From contig NZ_JNIR01000001.1 in assembly GCF_000702605.1 (NCBI RefSeq), forward strand, positions 2,994,001 to 3,058,000: DNA of 64,000 nucleotides. Direction: 5' to 3'. The DNA comes from Exiguobacterium acetylicum DSM 20416 (GTDB taxonomy: Bacteria > Bacillota > Bacilli > Exiguobacteriales > Exiguobacteriaceae). Positions 54,357-61,941 of this stretch are shown here, one piece after another; position 1 is the stretch's first letter; each line of letters begins with the position of its first letter. A program made the position numbers and the translations under genes. Below the pieces are notes generated by a model that had not been told where the DNA came from, did not search any database, and was given only the letters and a program-made list of their open reading frames with translations.

Positions 54357-55003
54357 CTGACGGGACTCCGCGACAATACGACAGGATCGGTTCCTTCTGT
54401 TTCGACGAGGTACTGATCGCGTAGATAGATCCCGCTCTCGTCAGCAAGACCGAAGGCACGGTCTGTGCTTTCTTCCGTAAAGGATTGCATGAGATGAGCA
54501 GCTTCGCCCCACGTCTCGTAATGGATACAGATGACCGCGTCTTTCAGTAAGGCAAGACCAGGCAAACGAAGACGTTGATTGTCGCGTTGGTCGATCTCCG
54601 GAATCACACACCGTTCAGGCGAAACGAGGGCACCGGCTGAAAAGCCGGCGACCGGAACACCATCTGCGAAACGCGACTGAATGATGTCACCGATCGGTGT
54701 AGCGACCAAGTATTGCTGATACAATTCGGTCTCGCCACCGGAGATGATGATGCCCTGACACTGCTGTAGTTGTGAAAGTTGTTCGTCCGTTGGTGCGTCA
54801 GACAGTGGCAGATGGACGAACGACGAGATGCCATCTTCCTCTAACGGCTTCGTATAGATTGAGGCGTAGCTCGTCCAGTCCTTACCGGTCCGCGGAACGT
54901 ATAAAATCGCGACCGGTCCATCATTCGTTAATGTAGCAAATCGTGTTCGTAAGTTCGGTGTAAAAGGAGGACCGCCTCCGAATAAGAATAAATGAGTACG
55001 CAT
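54353..55003 (-). CDS. Peptidase S51 / dipeptidase E-like protein
   Basis: This 216-aa protein has the S51 nucleophile elbow VAGFSAGALV (Ser near residue 120), a preceding GGETELYQQ and the conserved HYETWGEAAH. These are features of the aspartyl dipeptidase/cyanophycinase family. There is no signal peptide, so the enzyme is cytoplasmic. GGAGGG precedes the ATG. It is coupled to the Nudix gene. Confidence 0.85.
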   Translation of the reverse strand: MRTHLFLFGGGPPFTPNLRTRFATLTNDGPVAILYVPRTGKDWTSYASIYTKPLEEDGISSFVHLPLSDAPTDEQLSQLQQCQGIIISGGETELYQQYLVATPIGDIIQSRFADGVPVAGFSAGALVSPERCVIPEIDQRDNQRLRLPGLALLKDAVICIHYETWGEAAHLMQSFTEESTDRAFGLADESGIYLRDQYLVETEGTDPVVLSRSPVR

Positions 55004-55052
55004 GAAGTCATCCCTCCAACCAATGTAATAGAAAAAGTATAGCAGAAATCAA

Positions 55053-56051
55053 TCAATTGGAAATATGCTGGTAGAATGATTGTCTGCGGAACCATGTATG
55101 ATGTTGTTTCCGTTCTTGAAAGAGAACAAACAGGATGAAAGCGAAAACGAGTCCGCGTCCGATCCATGGTAAAACGAGAAGACCGTAGTTCATCGCAGCA
55201 AATAGCTGGAACAAGAAGCGACGCTTACTCGGATCCCGCAGATACGTGATCAGTGGAAGTTGCTGGTGCGTCTGTTTGAATAATCGCAGATGAAGGAACG
55301 GACGCTTTCGGTGAGACGGCTTCGGTAAGGCACCGTTCAATTCAAGGACGGTCGCCGATAAACTCGACTGTCGTTTCATCGACAACAGGATATCCTCCGT
55401 TAATCCGTCCTCACGCCGTGACCAGTGCCGGACATGAAGGAATCCGAGCAGCACCACACACAGTGCGACGACGAAGAGGACAGGATACGGTTGAAGCCAA
55501 AGCAGGAGCAACAGAGTGATGCGTCCTGTTGCCAGGACGAGATGACCGCTCCATTTCCGCAAGAACCGTTGTCCAGATAACCGGTATGTCCAAAAGCTAA
55601 AGAACGGTTGGAGCAAAGAGAGCACGAGACTAATCAGCAGTACCGTGATACTGGATTGATCAAACCGAATGCTATGTAACGGAAAACAGAGTAGATGTAA
55701 TCCGGCAGTCATTAGAAAAATCCGCAAAAAGTGATACCGAACGGAATACCACTTCATTCGAACGATCGCTCCAGGAACCGGTTTGAAGAAGAGGCGATCT
55801 GCCGGTTCGAACCAGGCGTAAAAGGCGGGCAGGAATCCATACAGAATCCATCCGAGTAAAATCCAAGCGACCGAAACTGTTTGAACCCAGTCCGCTTGAC
55901 CATTTAAGATTTGAATCGTTTCATAGATGATGAACAGACCGACCGGAACGACGAGATACAGCAAGATCGTCCAATCGAAAATTTCTCGAAAGAAGCGACG
56001 CTGTTCCGCATGCCGTCGACGGATCCGTTGCTTCAAAAAGGTTTTAATCAT
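55053..56051 (-). CDS. ecsB: EcsB-like ABC-2 membrane subunit
   Basis: The start is ATG 56051, overlapping the ATPase stop by eight bases; the longer frame is not needed. The 332-aa protein has about eight membrane helices and charged cytoplasmic stretches (KQRIRRRHAEQRRF, HRKRPFLHLRLFKQ). The pairing and shape match EcsA-EcsB, an ABC transporter affecting protein secretion and signal-peptide processing. EcsB is usually about 400 aa, so this is shorter or a paralog. Confidence 0.75.
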   Translation of the reverse strand: MIKTFLKQRIRRRHAEQRRFFREIFDWTILLYLVVPVGLFIIYETIQILNGQADWVQTVSVAWILLGWILYGFLPAFYAWFEPADRLFFKPVPGAIVRMKWYSVRYHFLRIFLMTAGLHLLCFPLHSIRFDQSSITVLLISLVLSLLQPFFSFWTYRLSGQRFLRKWSGHLVLATGRITLLLLLWLQPYPVLFVVALCVVLLGFLHVRHWSRREDGLTEDILLSMKRQSSLSATVLELNGALPKPSHRKRPFLHLRLFKQTHQQLPLITYLRDPSKRRFLFQLFAAMNYGLLVLPWIGRGLVFAFILFVLFQERKQHHTWFRRQSFYQHISN

Positions 56052-56724
56052 GCTCGAGTACCATCGCTTCCATGATGTCGAACAAGCGAGCACCAGGTTG
56101 ACCAGAGGCTTCACCGATTTGAGCGAGTGTTCCTTGATGTTTGATGCGTCCCTGATCAATCCAGACGAAGTCGTCACACAGACGTTCCGCGGAATCAAGG
56201 ACATGAGTGACGAGCAGAATCGCTACGCCACGCGTTCGTTCTGCTTCGAGTAAATGCAACAACCGAATCGTTGCGACCGCGTCGAGACCAACGAACGGTT
56301 CATCGATGATCAAGCAGTCCGCGCGTTGCATCAAAGCACAGACGAGCATCACCTTCTGTTTCATTCCTTTAGAGAAAGAAGATACATAGTCATTTGTGAC
56401 AGCACGCAGTTCAAACGTCTTTAAGAGTTGTTCTGTATAGGCATGATCCGTCTCGTGGAGCGAAGCGACCAGCTCAAGGTGCTCGGCGAGCGTCAAATAT
56501 TCATAATAGGTTGGCTGTTCCGGAATATAGGCGAGTGAGACCGGTAAATCGATCTCTCCTTCGACCCACGGTAGCGTACCGAACATCGCTTGAATTGTCG
56601 TACTTTTTCCTGCACCGTTTGTACCAATCAAACCGGTGATGGATCCAGGCTGTAAAGCAAACGCAATCTCTTGTAAGACGGGCTGACCGACGTCATAACC
56701 GGCTTGTTGAATGGATACATGCAT
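56044..56724 (-). CDS. ecsA: EcsA-like ABC transporter ATPase
   Basis: The start is ATG 56724 (AAAGGAG nine bases upstream), giving 226 aa. The Walker A is GTNGAGKSTT, the signature is SFSKGMKQKVML and the Walker B is CLIIDEPFVGLDAV, with the H-switch in LLVTHVLD. All ATPase motifs are intact. The partner is the membrane gene downstream. Confidence 0.88.
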   Translation of the reverse strand: MHVSIQQAGYDVGQPVLQEIAFALQPGSITGLIGTNGAGKSTTIQAMFGTLPWVEGEIDLPVSLAYIPEQPTYYEYLTLAEHLELVASLHETDHAYTEQLLKTFELRAVTNDYVSSFSKGMKQKVMLVCALMQRADCLIIDEPFVGLDAVATIRLLHLLEAERTRGVAILLVTHVLDSAERLCDDFVWIDQGRIKHQGTLAQIGEASGQPGARLFDIMEAMVLEHD

Positions 56725-56873
56725 GTGAACCATCTCCTTTCACTACATTTACTGATAGAAGGAGAAAAATGTTTCACAGCAACAGAAATCATCAGAACCG
56801 TAGTAAAAAATGTAACAGGTTAAAAATAACAAATGGGCTATAATGGAAATATCAATTTTAGAGGATGATCACG

Positions 56874-57311
56874 ATGCAAACAGTCGAACGGATTTATTTT
56901 CGGGAGTCCGGTATGGGAAGAGGACAGACGTTTTGGTGGGACCGTGCAAGTCGGACGATTCGTGCGGAAGATGAGGAAGAATTATTAGGTCCATGGTTTC
57001 CGCATGGATTAATTTTACCTGACGAAATGGATCCGTTACTTGTAAAACTGACAGAAGAGGACATCTATCTAATCGACATGTGGTCGGATCGATTTAATGC
57101 CGATGAATGGCGAGAGTACTCTGATCCTGAAAGCCTTACGATTATTGACGGAACGGATTGGGAGATTCATGTGACGACAGAACACGGAACAGAAAAAGTG
57201 TCACGCTCAAACGTCTTTCCGCCAGGGTGGGAGATGGTTCGAGAACTCCTATACGGTTATTATGATGCTGGGAGTAACCGAAAAGACGAAGAAGGGGAGG
57301 GTGAACAATGA
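56874..57311 (+). CDS. Unknown protein, first gene of a three-gene operon
   Basis: This is a 145-aa protein from ATG 56874 (AGAGG nine bases upstream). It is rich in Trp, Asp and Glu, with WWDRASRTIRAEDEEELLGP, and looks soluble. I do not recognise a family. It overlaps the next gene by four bases. Confidence 0.65.
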   Translation: MQTVERIYFRESGMGRGQTFWWDRASRTIRAEDEEELLGPWFPHGLILPDEMDPLLVKLTEEDIYLIDMWSDRFNADEWREYSDPESLTIIDGTDWEIHVTTEHGTEKVSRSNVFPPGWEMVRELLYGYYDAGSNRKDEEGEGEQ

Positions 57312-57670
57312 AACGAGCACTATTTTATCTGATTCCGTTTGCGTGGCTCGGACCTTACCTCGATTGGACAGAGGGGTCGATACTAGGCTATGCCTTATTT
57401 TTGTTTGGACTCGGTGCTCTATCGTATTCACTTGCACGGAGTGGGAAACCGAAATACATCGTTATCGGCAACATGGTTTCGTTTGCGATTTCGTACGGGA
57501 TCGCACTCAGTGTAGGGGAAGGATACGGCGAAGGATACTTCAAGCCATTGACAGCCAGTCAACTGGTTCTCGGAGTGAGTGTCTTGAATCTAGTCGTCCA
57601 AATACCAATGGTGATGAATGCGATTCAAAACAACGTGATGAAAAAGGAGTTAGAAGGATATGACGGATGA
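57308..57670 (+). CDS. Small membrane protein, second gene of operon
   Basis: This 120-aa protein has about three to four membrane helices (LFYLIPFAWLGPYL, ILGYALFLFGLGALSYSL, IVIGNMVSFAISYGIAL). Its family is unknown. It overlaps both neighbours. Confidence 0.68.
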   Translation: MKRALFYLIPFAWLGPYLDWTEGSILGYALFLFGLGALSYSLARSGKPKYIVIGNMVSFAISYGIALSVGEGYGEGYFKPLTASQLVLGVSVLNLVVQIPMVMNAIQNNVMKKELEGYDG

Positions 57671-57923
57671 GAGCCAACAGTTACTTGATGTAATTCAACG
57701 AATCCTAGAACGGCAATCGCCACTCGACTTAATTGATATCTACCAGCGCGTCAGACAAACAGAACATTTGGATCTATCACGGTTTACATCAGAAGCAGGA
57801 CTCGAGGCACGCATCCGGAAATTGATTTACCTGCATGCGAGTGAGTGTGAATTGTACCGGGGAGAGCACGATTTTTTTTACAGTGAGACTGGAAAAGGAA
57901 CAGGACGCTGGGGACTACGATAA
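57660..57923 (+). CDS. Small soluble protein, third gene of operon
   Basis: This 87-aa protein begins DESQQLLDVIQRILERQSPL and is helical in its first half. Its start overlaps the previous gene by 11 bases. No family is recognised. The three genes are probably one functional unit. Confidence 0.68.
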   Translation: MTDESQQLLDVIQRILERQSPLDLIDIYQRVRQTEHLDLSRFTSEAGLEARIRKLIYLHASECELYRGEHDFFYSETGKGTGRWGLR

Positions 57924-57951
57924 AAAAACGCTACGCAATGAGTGCGTAGCG
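57922..57951 (-). terminator. Terminator of ridA
   Basis: CGCTACGCA (57929-57937) pairs with TGCGTAGCG (57943-57951), followed on the minus strand by seven Ts. It also ends the convergent operon. Confidence 0.85.
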
Positions 57952-57957
57952 ATCAGA

Positions 57958-58347
57958 TCATACGAGTCCTAAGATCTCGACTTCAACTAATGCACCTTTT
58001 GGTAGTTCCTTAACCGCAATACAAGACCGAGCCGGGAAGTGATCGTGCGGTGCGAAGTAATCGGAGTAGATCGTATTAAAAGAAGCAAAGTGTTCCATGC
58101 TCGTTAAGTAGCATGTCGTCTTGACGACGCGGTCAGGTGTCAGTCCTGCCTCTTTCAGGATGGCATCGATGTTGCGCATGACTTGTTCCGTCTGCTCCGT
58201 GATTCCGCCTGGTACGAGTTCACCTGTTGCTGGATCAATCGGGATTTGTCCAGAAGCATAGAGTGTACCGTTCGCGATAAAGCCTTGCGAGTAAGGACCG
58301 ATTGCTGCAGGGGCGTTAGACGTTTCAATTTTTTTTAAAAATGACAT
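57958..58347 (-). CDS. ridA: RidA family imine deaminase
   Basis: This 129-aa protein has the RidA pattern: PAAIGPYSQGF, YASGQIPIDPATGEL, the conserved Arg in ARSCIAVKELPKGALVEVE and a C-terminal strand. It deaminates reactive 2-aminoacrylate and related imines, protecting PLP enzymes. It is the last core-type gene before the AT-rich region. Confidence 0.95.
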   Translation of the reverse strand: MSFLKKIETSNAPAAIGPYSQGFIANGTLYASGQIPIDPATGELVPGGITEQTEQVMRNIDAILKEAGLTPDRVVKTTCYLTSMEHFASFNTIYSDYFAPHDHFPARSCIAVKELPKGALVEVEILGLV

Positions 58348-58465
58348 ATCTTATTTCTCTCCATTCTTTTGTTAATAAGTACTTACTAGGTAAAAAACAA
58401 TATAACTTTAAATTACTTTTATTATAATCATTAACAATATAATATGAATAAAAAACCATAAATGA

Positions 58466-58471
58466 TATAAT
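58466..58471 (+). promoter_or_regulatory. Extended -10 promoter of the right-end operon
   Basis: TGATATAAT (58463-58471) is an extended -10 box about 50 bases before the ATPase start, with no strong -35. The region 58,348-58,521 is very AT-rich and has no other gene. Confidence 0.55.
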
Positions 58472-58521
58472 TTATTAGGGAAGTTGTGACAAATAAACAT
58501 GAGAACTAAGGAGAATTTATA

Positions 58522-60138
58522 ATGCAAAATCAAGTTAATCCTTTTGTTTCATTTATGCATCAGTATGATTTAACTACAGCAGATTACTCGAAAATTTTTG
58601 ACGAACATACTAAGAAAATCGAGTACAGTATTGATACAAATATTAACAAAAAAATTATCGAAGAGCTCTCAACGTCTCCTCGCTCTATCATCATAACAGG
58701 TAATGCTGGAGATGGAAAAACCAGAATTTGTAGAAATGTGTATGATCAATTAGTCGAAGAAGAGTTTAAAGGATGGCCGGAATCAGGTATAGCAGAGATT
58801 TCATATAAAAACTATAGAATTCGAATAATAAAAGATTTATCGGAATTAAAAAATGAAGTTATCGTTGAAGAACTAAAAAAATTGCAAGATTCCCTAGAAA
58901 ACGATGAATCTAAGGTATATTTTCTCATTGCAGCTAATGAGGGGAAATTAACGCATACCCTTGTGAAATATCCTGAATTAAATAAATTAAAAAGTGTCGT
59001 CATTCCTCAATTTATATCAAACAATAAAGAACTAGAAATGACGAATGAAATAAAAGTATATAACTTATTGTACGCATCATCGTCGATTTATGCTGAAAAA
59101 ATCGTAGAAGGATGGAATGAAGAACAAAACTGGGATATTTGTAATGATTGTTCTAGTAAAAACATATGTATTATAAATAGCAATCATCTAGCTTTAAGTG
59201 ATAAAACAACAAAAAATCGAATGATGCGTATGTATAAATCTTTAGATATGAACGGTAAGCATATGACAATGCGAGAGTTACTCATTCACTTAGCCTATAC
59301 GCAAACAGGCGGAATGGCTTGCAAAGATATACACGAGGCTTCTAATAGTGAATCAATCCAAGCGTTAGCAAAAAAGTCTTATTATGAGAACTTTTTTGGT
59401 AACAATCTTAGACCAGAAGTTTTTGAGGAAATTGGCGGCATTCAAGAATTTAAATCATTAGATCCTGGATACATTTCAGACTCTGTAATTGATGACTTTC
59501 TACTTAATGGTGACTTAAGTAGTAGCGAACAAATCAAAGATACACATCACACATTATTTGGTAAAGATATTGATGTTGAAAACGGTGCTTATTACGAAGA
59601 CGTAAAAATGTATCGTTCAAATATACATGGTGATAATGTGAACGGTGTTGAACTAATGAATAAATGGTTTCCAAGATTGCGAAGAAAGTATTACTTTGAA
59701 TCTCAAGATAATAAAAAAGTAGAAAAATTAATCTCTTATCGACACCGGTATGATTTTATAAGCATTCTTCATAGAGGAAGAATTGAACACAACATTAAGG
59801 TTAAGCTTGTGGATGGATTAAATACGTTCTTCGCAAAGAGAATGGTGTATTCTCCCTCTCATCAGCTGTATGTATCTTCAGATAGTTTATTAGTTCATCA
59901 GATTATTGGTCTAGATCAAGTGGAATTTCATATCCAAGGTAAAAATGAAGCAATTGACCAAACAGGTACAAAATTAACCTTGAGTGTACAAGGCGTAGAA
60001 CTAGCTATTAATTTAGTGACTTTTGAATATCTAATGCGTTTGAGTAATGGAGGCATGTTAAACGTTTTGAGAGAGCATGTAGAGATATTACTTAATAGTT
60101 TTCGAAATAGATTGATCTCGTTAAAAAAAACAGGATGA
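58522..60138 (+). CDS. P-loop ATPase, DptF-like (candidate phage-defence protein)
   Basis: This 538-aa protein (AAGGAG eight bases before ATG) has a Walker A GNAGDGKT (residues 60-67) and a hydrophobic Walker-B-like strand ending AANEG. A Cys cluster follows at 207, 210 and 216 (CNDCSSKNIC) that could bind zinc. It has no membrane helix. The GxxGDGK form, size and operon position recall DptF of DndFGH-type restriction modules. The frame ends KKTG right after eight As (60123-60130). A +1 shift continues in a protein-like tail to 60259, so the C-terminus may be lost or misread. Identity as DptF is an inference. Confidence 0.7.
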   Translation: MQNQVNPFVSFMHQYDLTTADYSKIFDEHTKKIEYSIDTNINKKIIEELSTSPRSIIITGNAGDGKTRICRNVYDQLVEEEFKGWPESGIAEISYKNYRIRIIKDLSELKNEVIVEELKKLQDSLENDESKVYFLIAANEGKLTHTLVKYPELNKLKSVVIPQFISNNKELEMTNEIKVYNLLYASSSIYAEKIVEGWNEEQNWDICNDCSSKNICIINSNHLALSDKTTKNRMMRMYKSLDMNGKHMTMRELLIHLAYTQTGGMACKDIHEASNSESIQALAKKSYYENFFGNNLRPEVFEEIGGIQEFKSLDPGYISDSVIDDFLLNGDLSSSEQIKDTHHTLFGKDIDVENGAYYEDVKMYRSNIHGDNVNGVELMNKWFPRLRRKYYFESQDNKKVEKLISYRHRYDFISILHRGRIEHNIKVKLVDGLNTFFAKRMVYSPSHQLYVSSDSLLVHQIIGLDQVEFHIQGKNEAIDQTGTKLTLSVQGVELAINLVTFEYLMRLSNGGMLNVLREHVEILLNSFRNRLISLKKTG

Positions 60139-60145
60139 AAGTATT

Positions 60146-60259
60146 TTGCAAATTTTGAAGTTCGATCGTATTCAAGGATCATTTGTGTTAGAAACAATTG
60201 AAATTAATGAAAGCGAAATTACTAGTGTAGACATTGAACTTGAAGATGATGATTTTTAA
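60146..60259 (+). CDS. Displaced C-terminal tail of the ATPase (or 37-aa ORF)
   Basis: A TTG-started frame encodes 37 aa ending DIELEDDDF, read in the frame reached by a +1 shift from the ATPase gene at its A8 tract. Read as one protein, the join is KK-QDESILQILKFDRIQGSF, which looks native. A separate peptide is possible, since TTG 60146 has a weak AGGA upstream, but a lost base is the simpler reading. Confidence 0.6.
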   Translation: MQILKFDRIQGSFVLETIEINESEITSVDIELEDDDF

Positions 60260-60292
60260 ATCTAAGTAAAAATAGTTGAAAGGATGTTAGAT

Positions 60293-61912
60293 ATGCAAGA
60301 AGAAAGTTCAAAATTTTCTAGTAAAATTGGTGCTGAAATATGGGGACATCGGTTTAAAGATGGTCAGCGTGGACCAGAGTATACTTTAGAATTTTTAAAT
60401 GTATTTGCTGGAACAGGTTTTAGTCTAGAAAAGAAGTATTATGACCGAAGAAAAATGATTGAATTTCGCCAGTTTGTCTATGAAGGAGAGAAAGAGGGGG
60501 CAAAAGGTCATACTGCAATTTTCGAAGAAAAGAAAAAAGATGTAATTCGAAAGAAACTCGGAGTAAGTGAAAAGCAATTAGAAGATTTACAAGTGTTCTT
60601 TAAAAATCTAACTATACCTCTAATGACACCGATGGGAAAACCAGTTGATCGCTCTTGGTACGCTCAAATGATGTATCCTCTCCATGAGTCATTGCTTTTT
60701 TCTGAAGTTCGTGTAAATAGAGATAAAGGTAATTCGAAAAATTTAACTATTAATTATGAACGAAATTTTTTTGCTCGTGGTGGAGAATTATACTTTTTAA
60801 TGTTGCATTACGGAACCTTAAATAATCCTGAATTAAGAATTAATATTGAGAAAAACATGAAAACTCTGCTATCTAGCTCTAGTGGGGTAATTGCTGTCAT
60901 TAATCAAATTAATGAAGCATTTAGTGAGTATAGTACTGGGGAGCAGCCGGCACCACTAATCAAAGATGAAGAGTTATCATCTGTTATTACTAATTGGGAA
61001 AGTAGTGAATACCCAACTTTACCAAATACAGATTTAGCATTGTATAAAGAATTTGCAGAAGAACTTAACGCATTGCTTATGTTAAATATTGATATTTATG
61101 AAATGTTTGATATTTTAACTTCTCTCATAACATTCCAACTTCATCGTTATATGATTTTTCAATCAGAACAAATTATTGGTGAAACGAGCAATTATTTCAT
61201 TGATTGTTTAGAAGGTCAAAATAAATCAATTAAATTTTTGGCTCAAGATTCTTATAGAATTCACGAAACTATAGTAAGAGAAGCGTATAAAACCTTTGTT
61301 GAAGATCGAGTAGAAGAAGTGTTTTCTGAAGCTAAAGCAGAAGAAAAAATTTATTTTTGGAGAAATAATTTTGATAGCTCTGAAAAAGATAAATTAAAAG
61401 GCTATTCTGGATTTTTTAATGAATTAAATTTTAACAGCCTTCAAGTAACAAAAAAGAAAAAACTTGTAGAGGCATTGGAGACCAAAGATATTAATAATGC
61501 TAAAAAGTTACTTAGATTACGTATTGTAGAACTTTATATGGAGGATTTGTCTAAAACACAAGTCCCTATTATGAAAACTTTAGCTCGTGATGGTCAGTTT
61601 ATTGTTTCAGGAAAGGGATCTAAAGCTCGATATGTACTACATGATAATGTTCTAAGTGCTTTAGTATATGCAACTCTCGATGGTCAGAACAATTTACCAT
61701 ATGACGATTTCTTAAATGAATTATTCCTAAAATATCGGATTATTATTGGGGAGGATGCTGCTAAAAATTCTGGATTGTATTCAAAAGAGGGAATTAATCT
61801 AAGTCACTTTAGAAGCAATGAGAAAAAAATGAGACAAAAATTAAAACAAAATGGGCTACTCCAAGAATATTCAGATGCAACAGCATTAGTGACAAATCCT
61901 TATTCTAATTGA
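60293..61912 (+). CDS. Winged-helix-like protein of the right-end operon (DptG-like?)
   Basis: I choose ATG 60293 (AAAGG nine bases upstream) over ATG 60284, where the ribosome site touches the codon, giving 539 aa. It begins ESSKFSSKIGAEIWGHRF and is mixed alpha/beta without membrane helices. A C-terminal stretch (KARYVLHDNVLSALVYATL, PYDDFLNELFLKYRIIIG) looks like a winged helix. No enzyme motif is recognised. It sits between the ATPase and the large gene, the position of DptG or SspG, but is somewhat longer. Confidence 0.6.
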   Translation: MQEESSKFSSKIGAEIWGHRFKDGQRGPEYTLEFLNVFAGTGFSLEKKYYDRRKMIEFRQFVYEGEKEGAKGHTAIFEEKKKDVIRKKLGVSEKQLEDLQVFFKNLTIPLMTPMGKPVDRSWYAQMMYPLHESLLFSEVRVNRDKGNSKNLTINYERNFFARGGELYFLMLHYGTLNNPELRINIEKNMKTLLSSSSGVIAVINQINEAFSEYSTGEQPAPLIKDEELSSVITNWESSEYPTLPNTDLALYKEFAEELNALLMLNIDIYEMFDILTSLITFQLHRYMIFQSEQIIGETSNYFIDCLEGQNKSIKFLAQDSYRIHETIVREAYKTFVEDRVEEVFSEAKAEEKIYFWRNNFDSSEKDKLKGYSGFFNELNFNSLQVTKKKKLVEALETKDINNAKKLLRLRIVELYMEDLSKTQVPIMKTLARDGQFIVSGKGSKARYVLHDNVLSALVYATLDGQNNLPYDDFLNELFLKYRIIIGEDAAKNSGLYSKEGINLSHFRSNEKKMRQKLKQNGLLQEYSDATALVTNPYSN

Positions 61913-61941
61913 TGCAACATACCAGGAAGGAGCATTAAGCA

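Noticed and set aside
58348-58521. tRNA or attachment site at the edge of the AT-rich region
   Set aside because: No tRNA-like fold or repeated att sequence could be seen; the boundary is judged from base composition alone.
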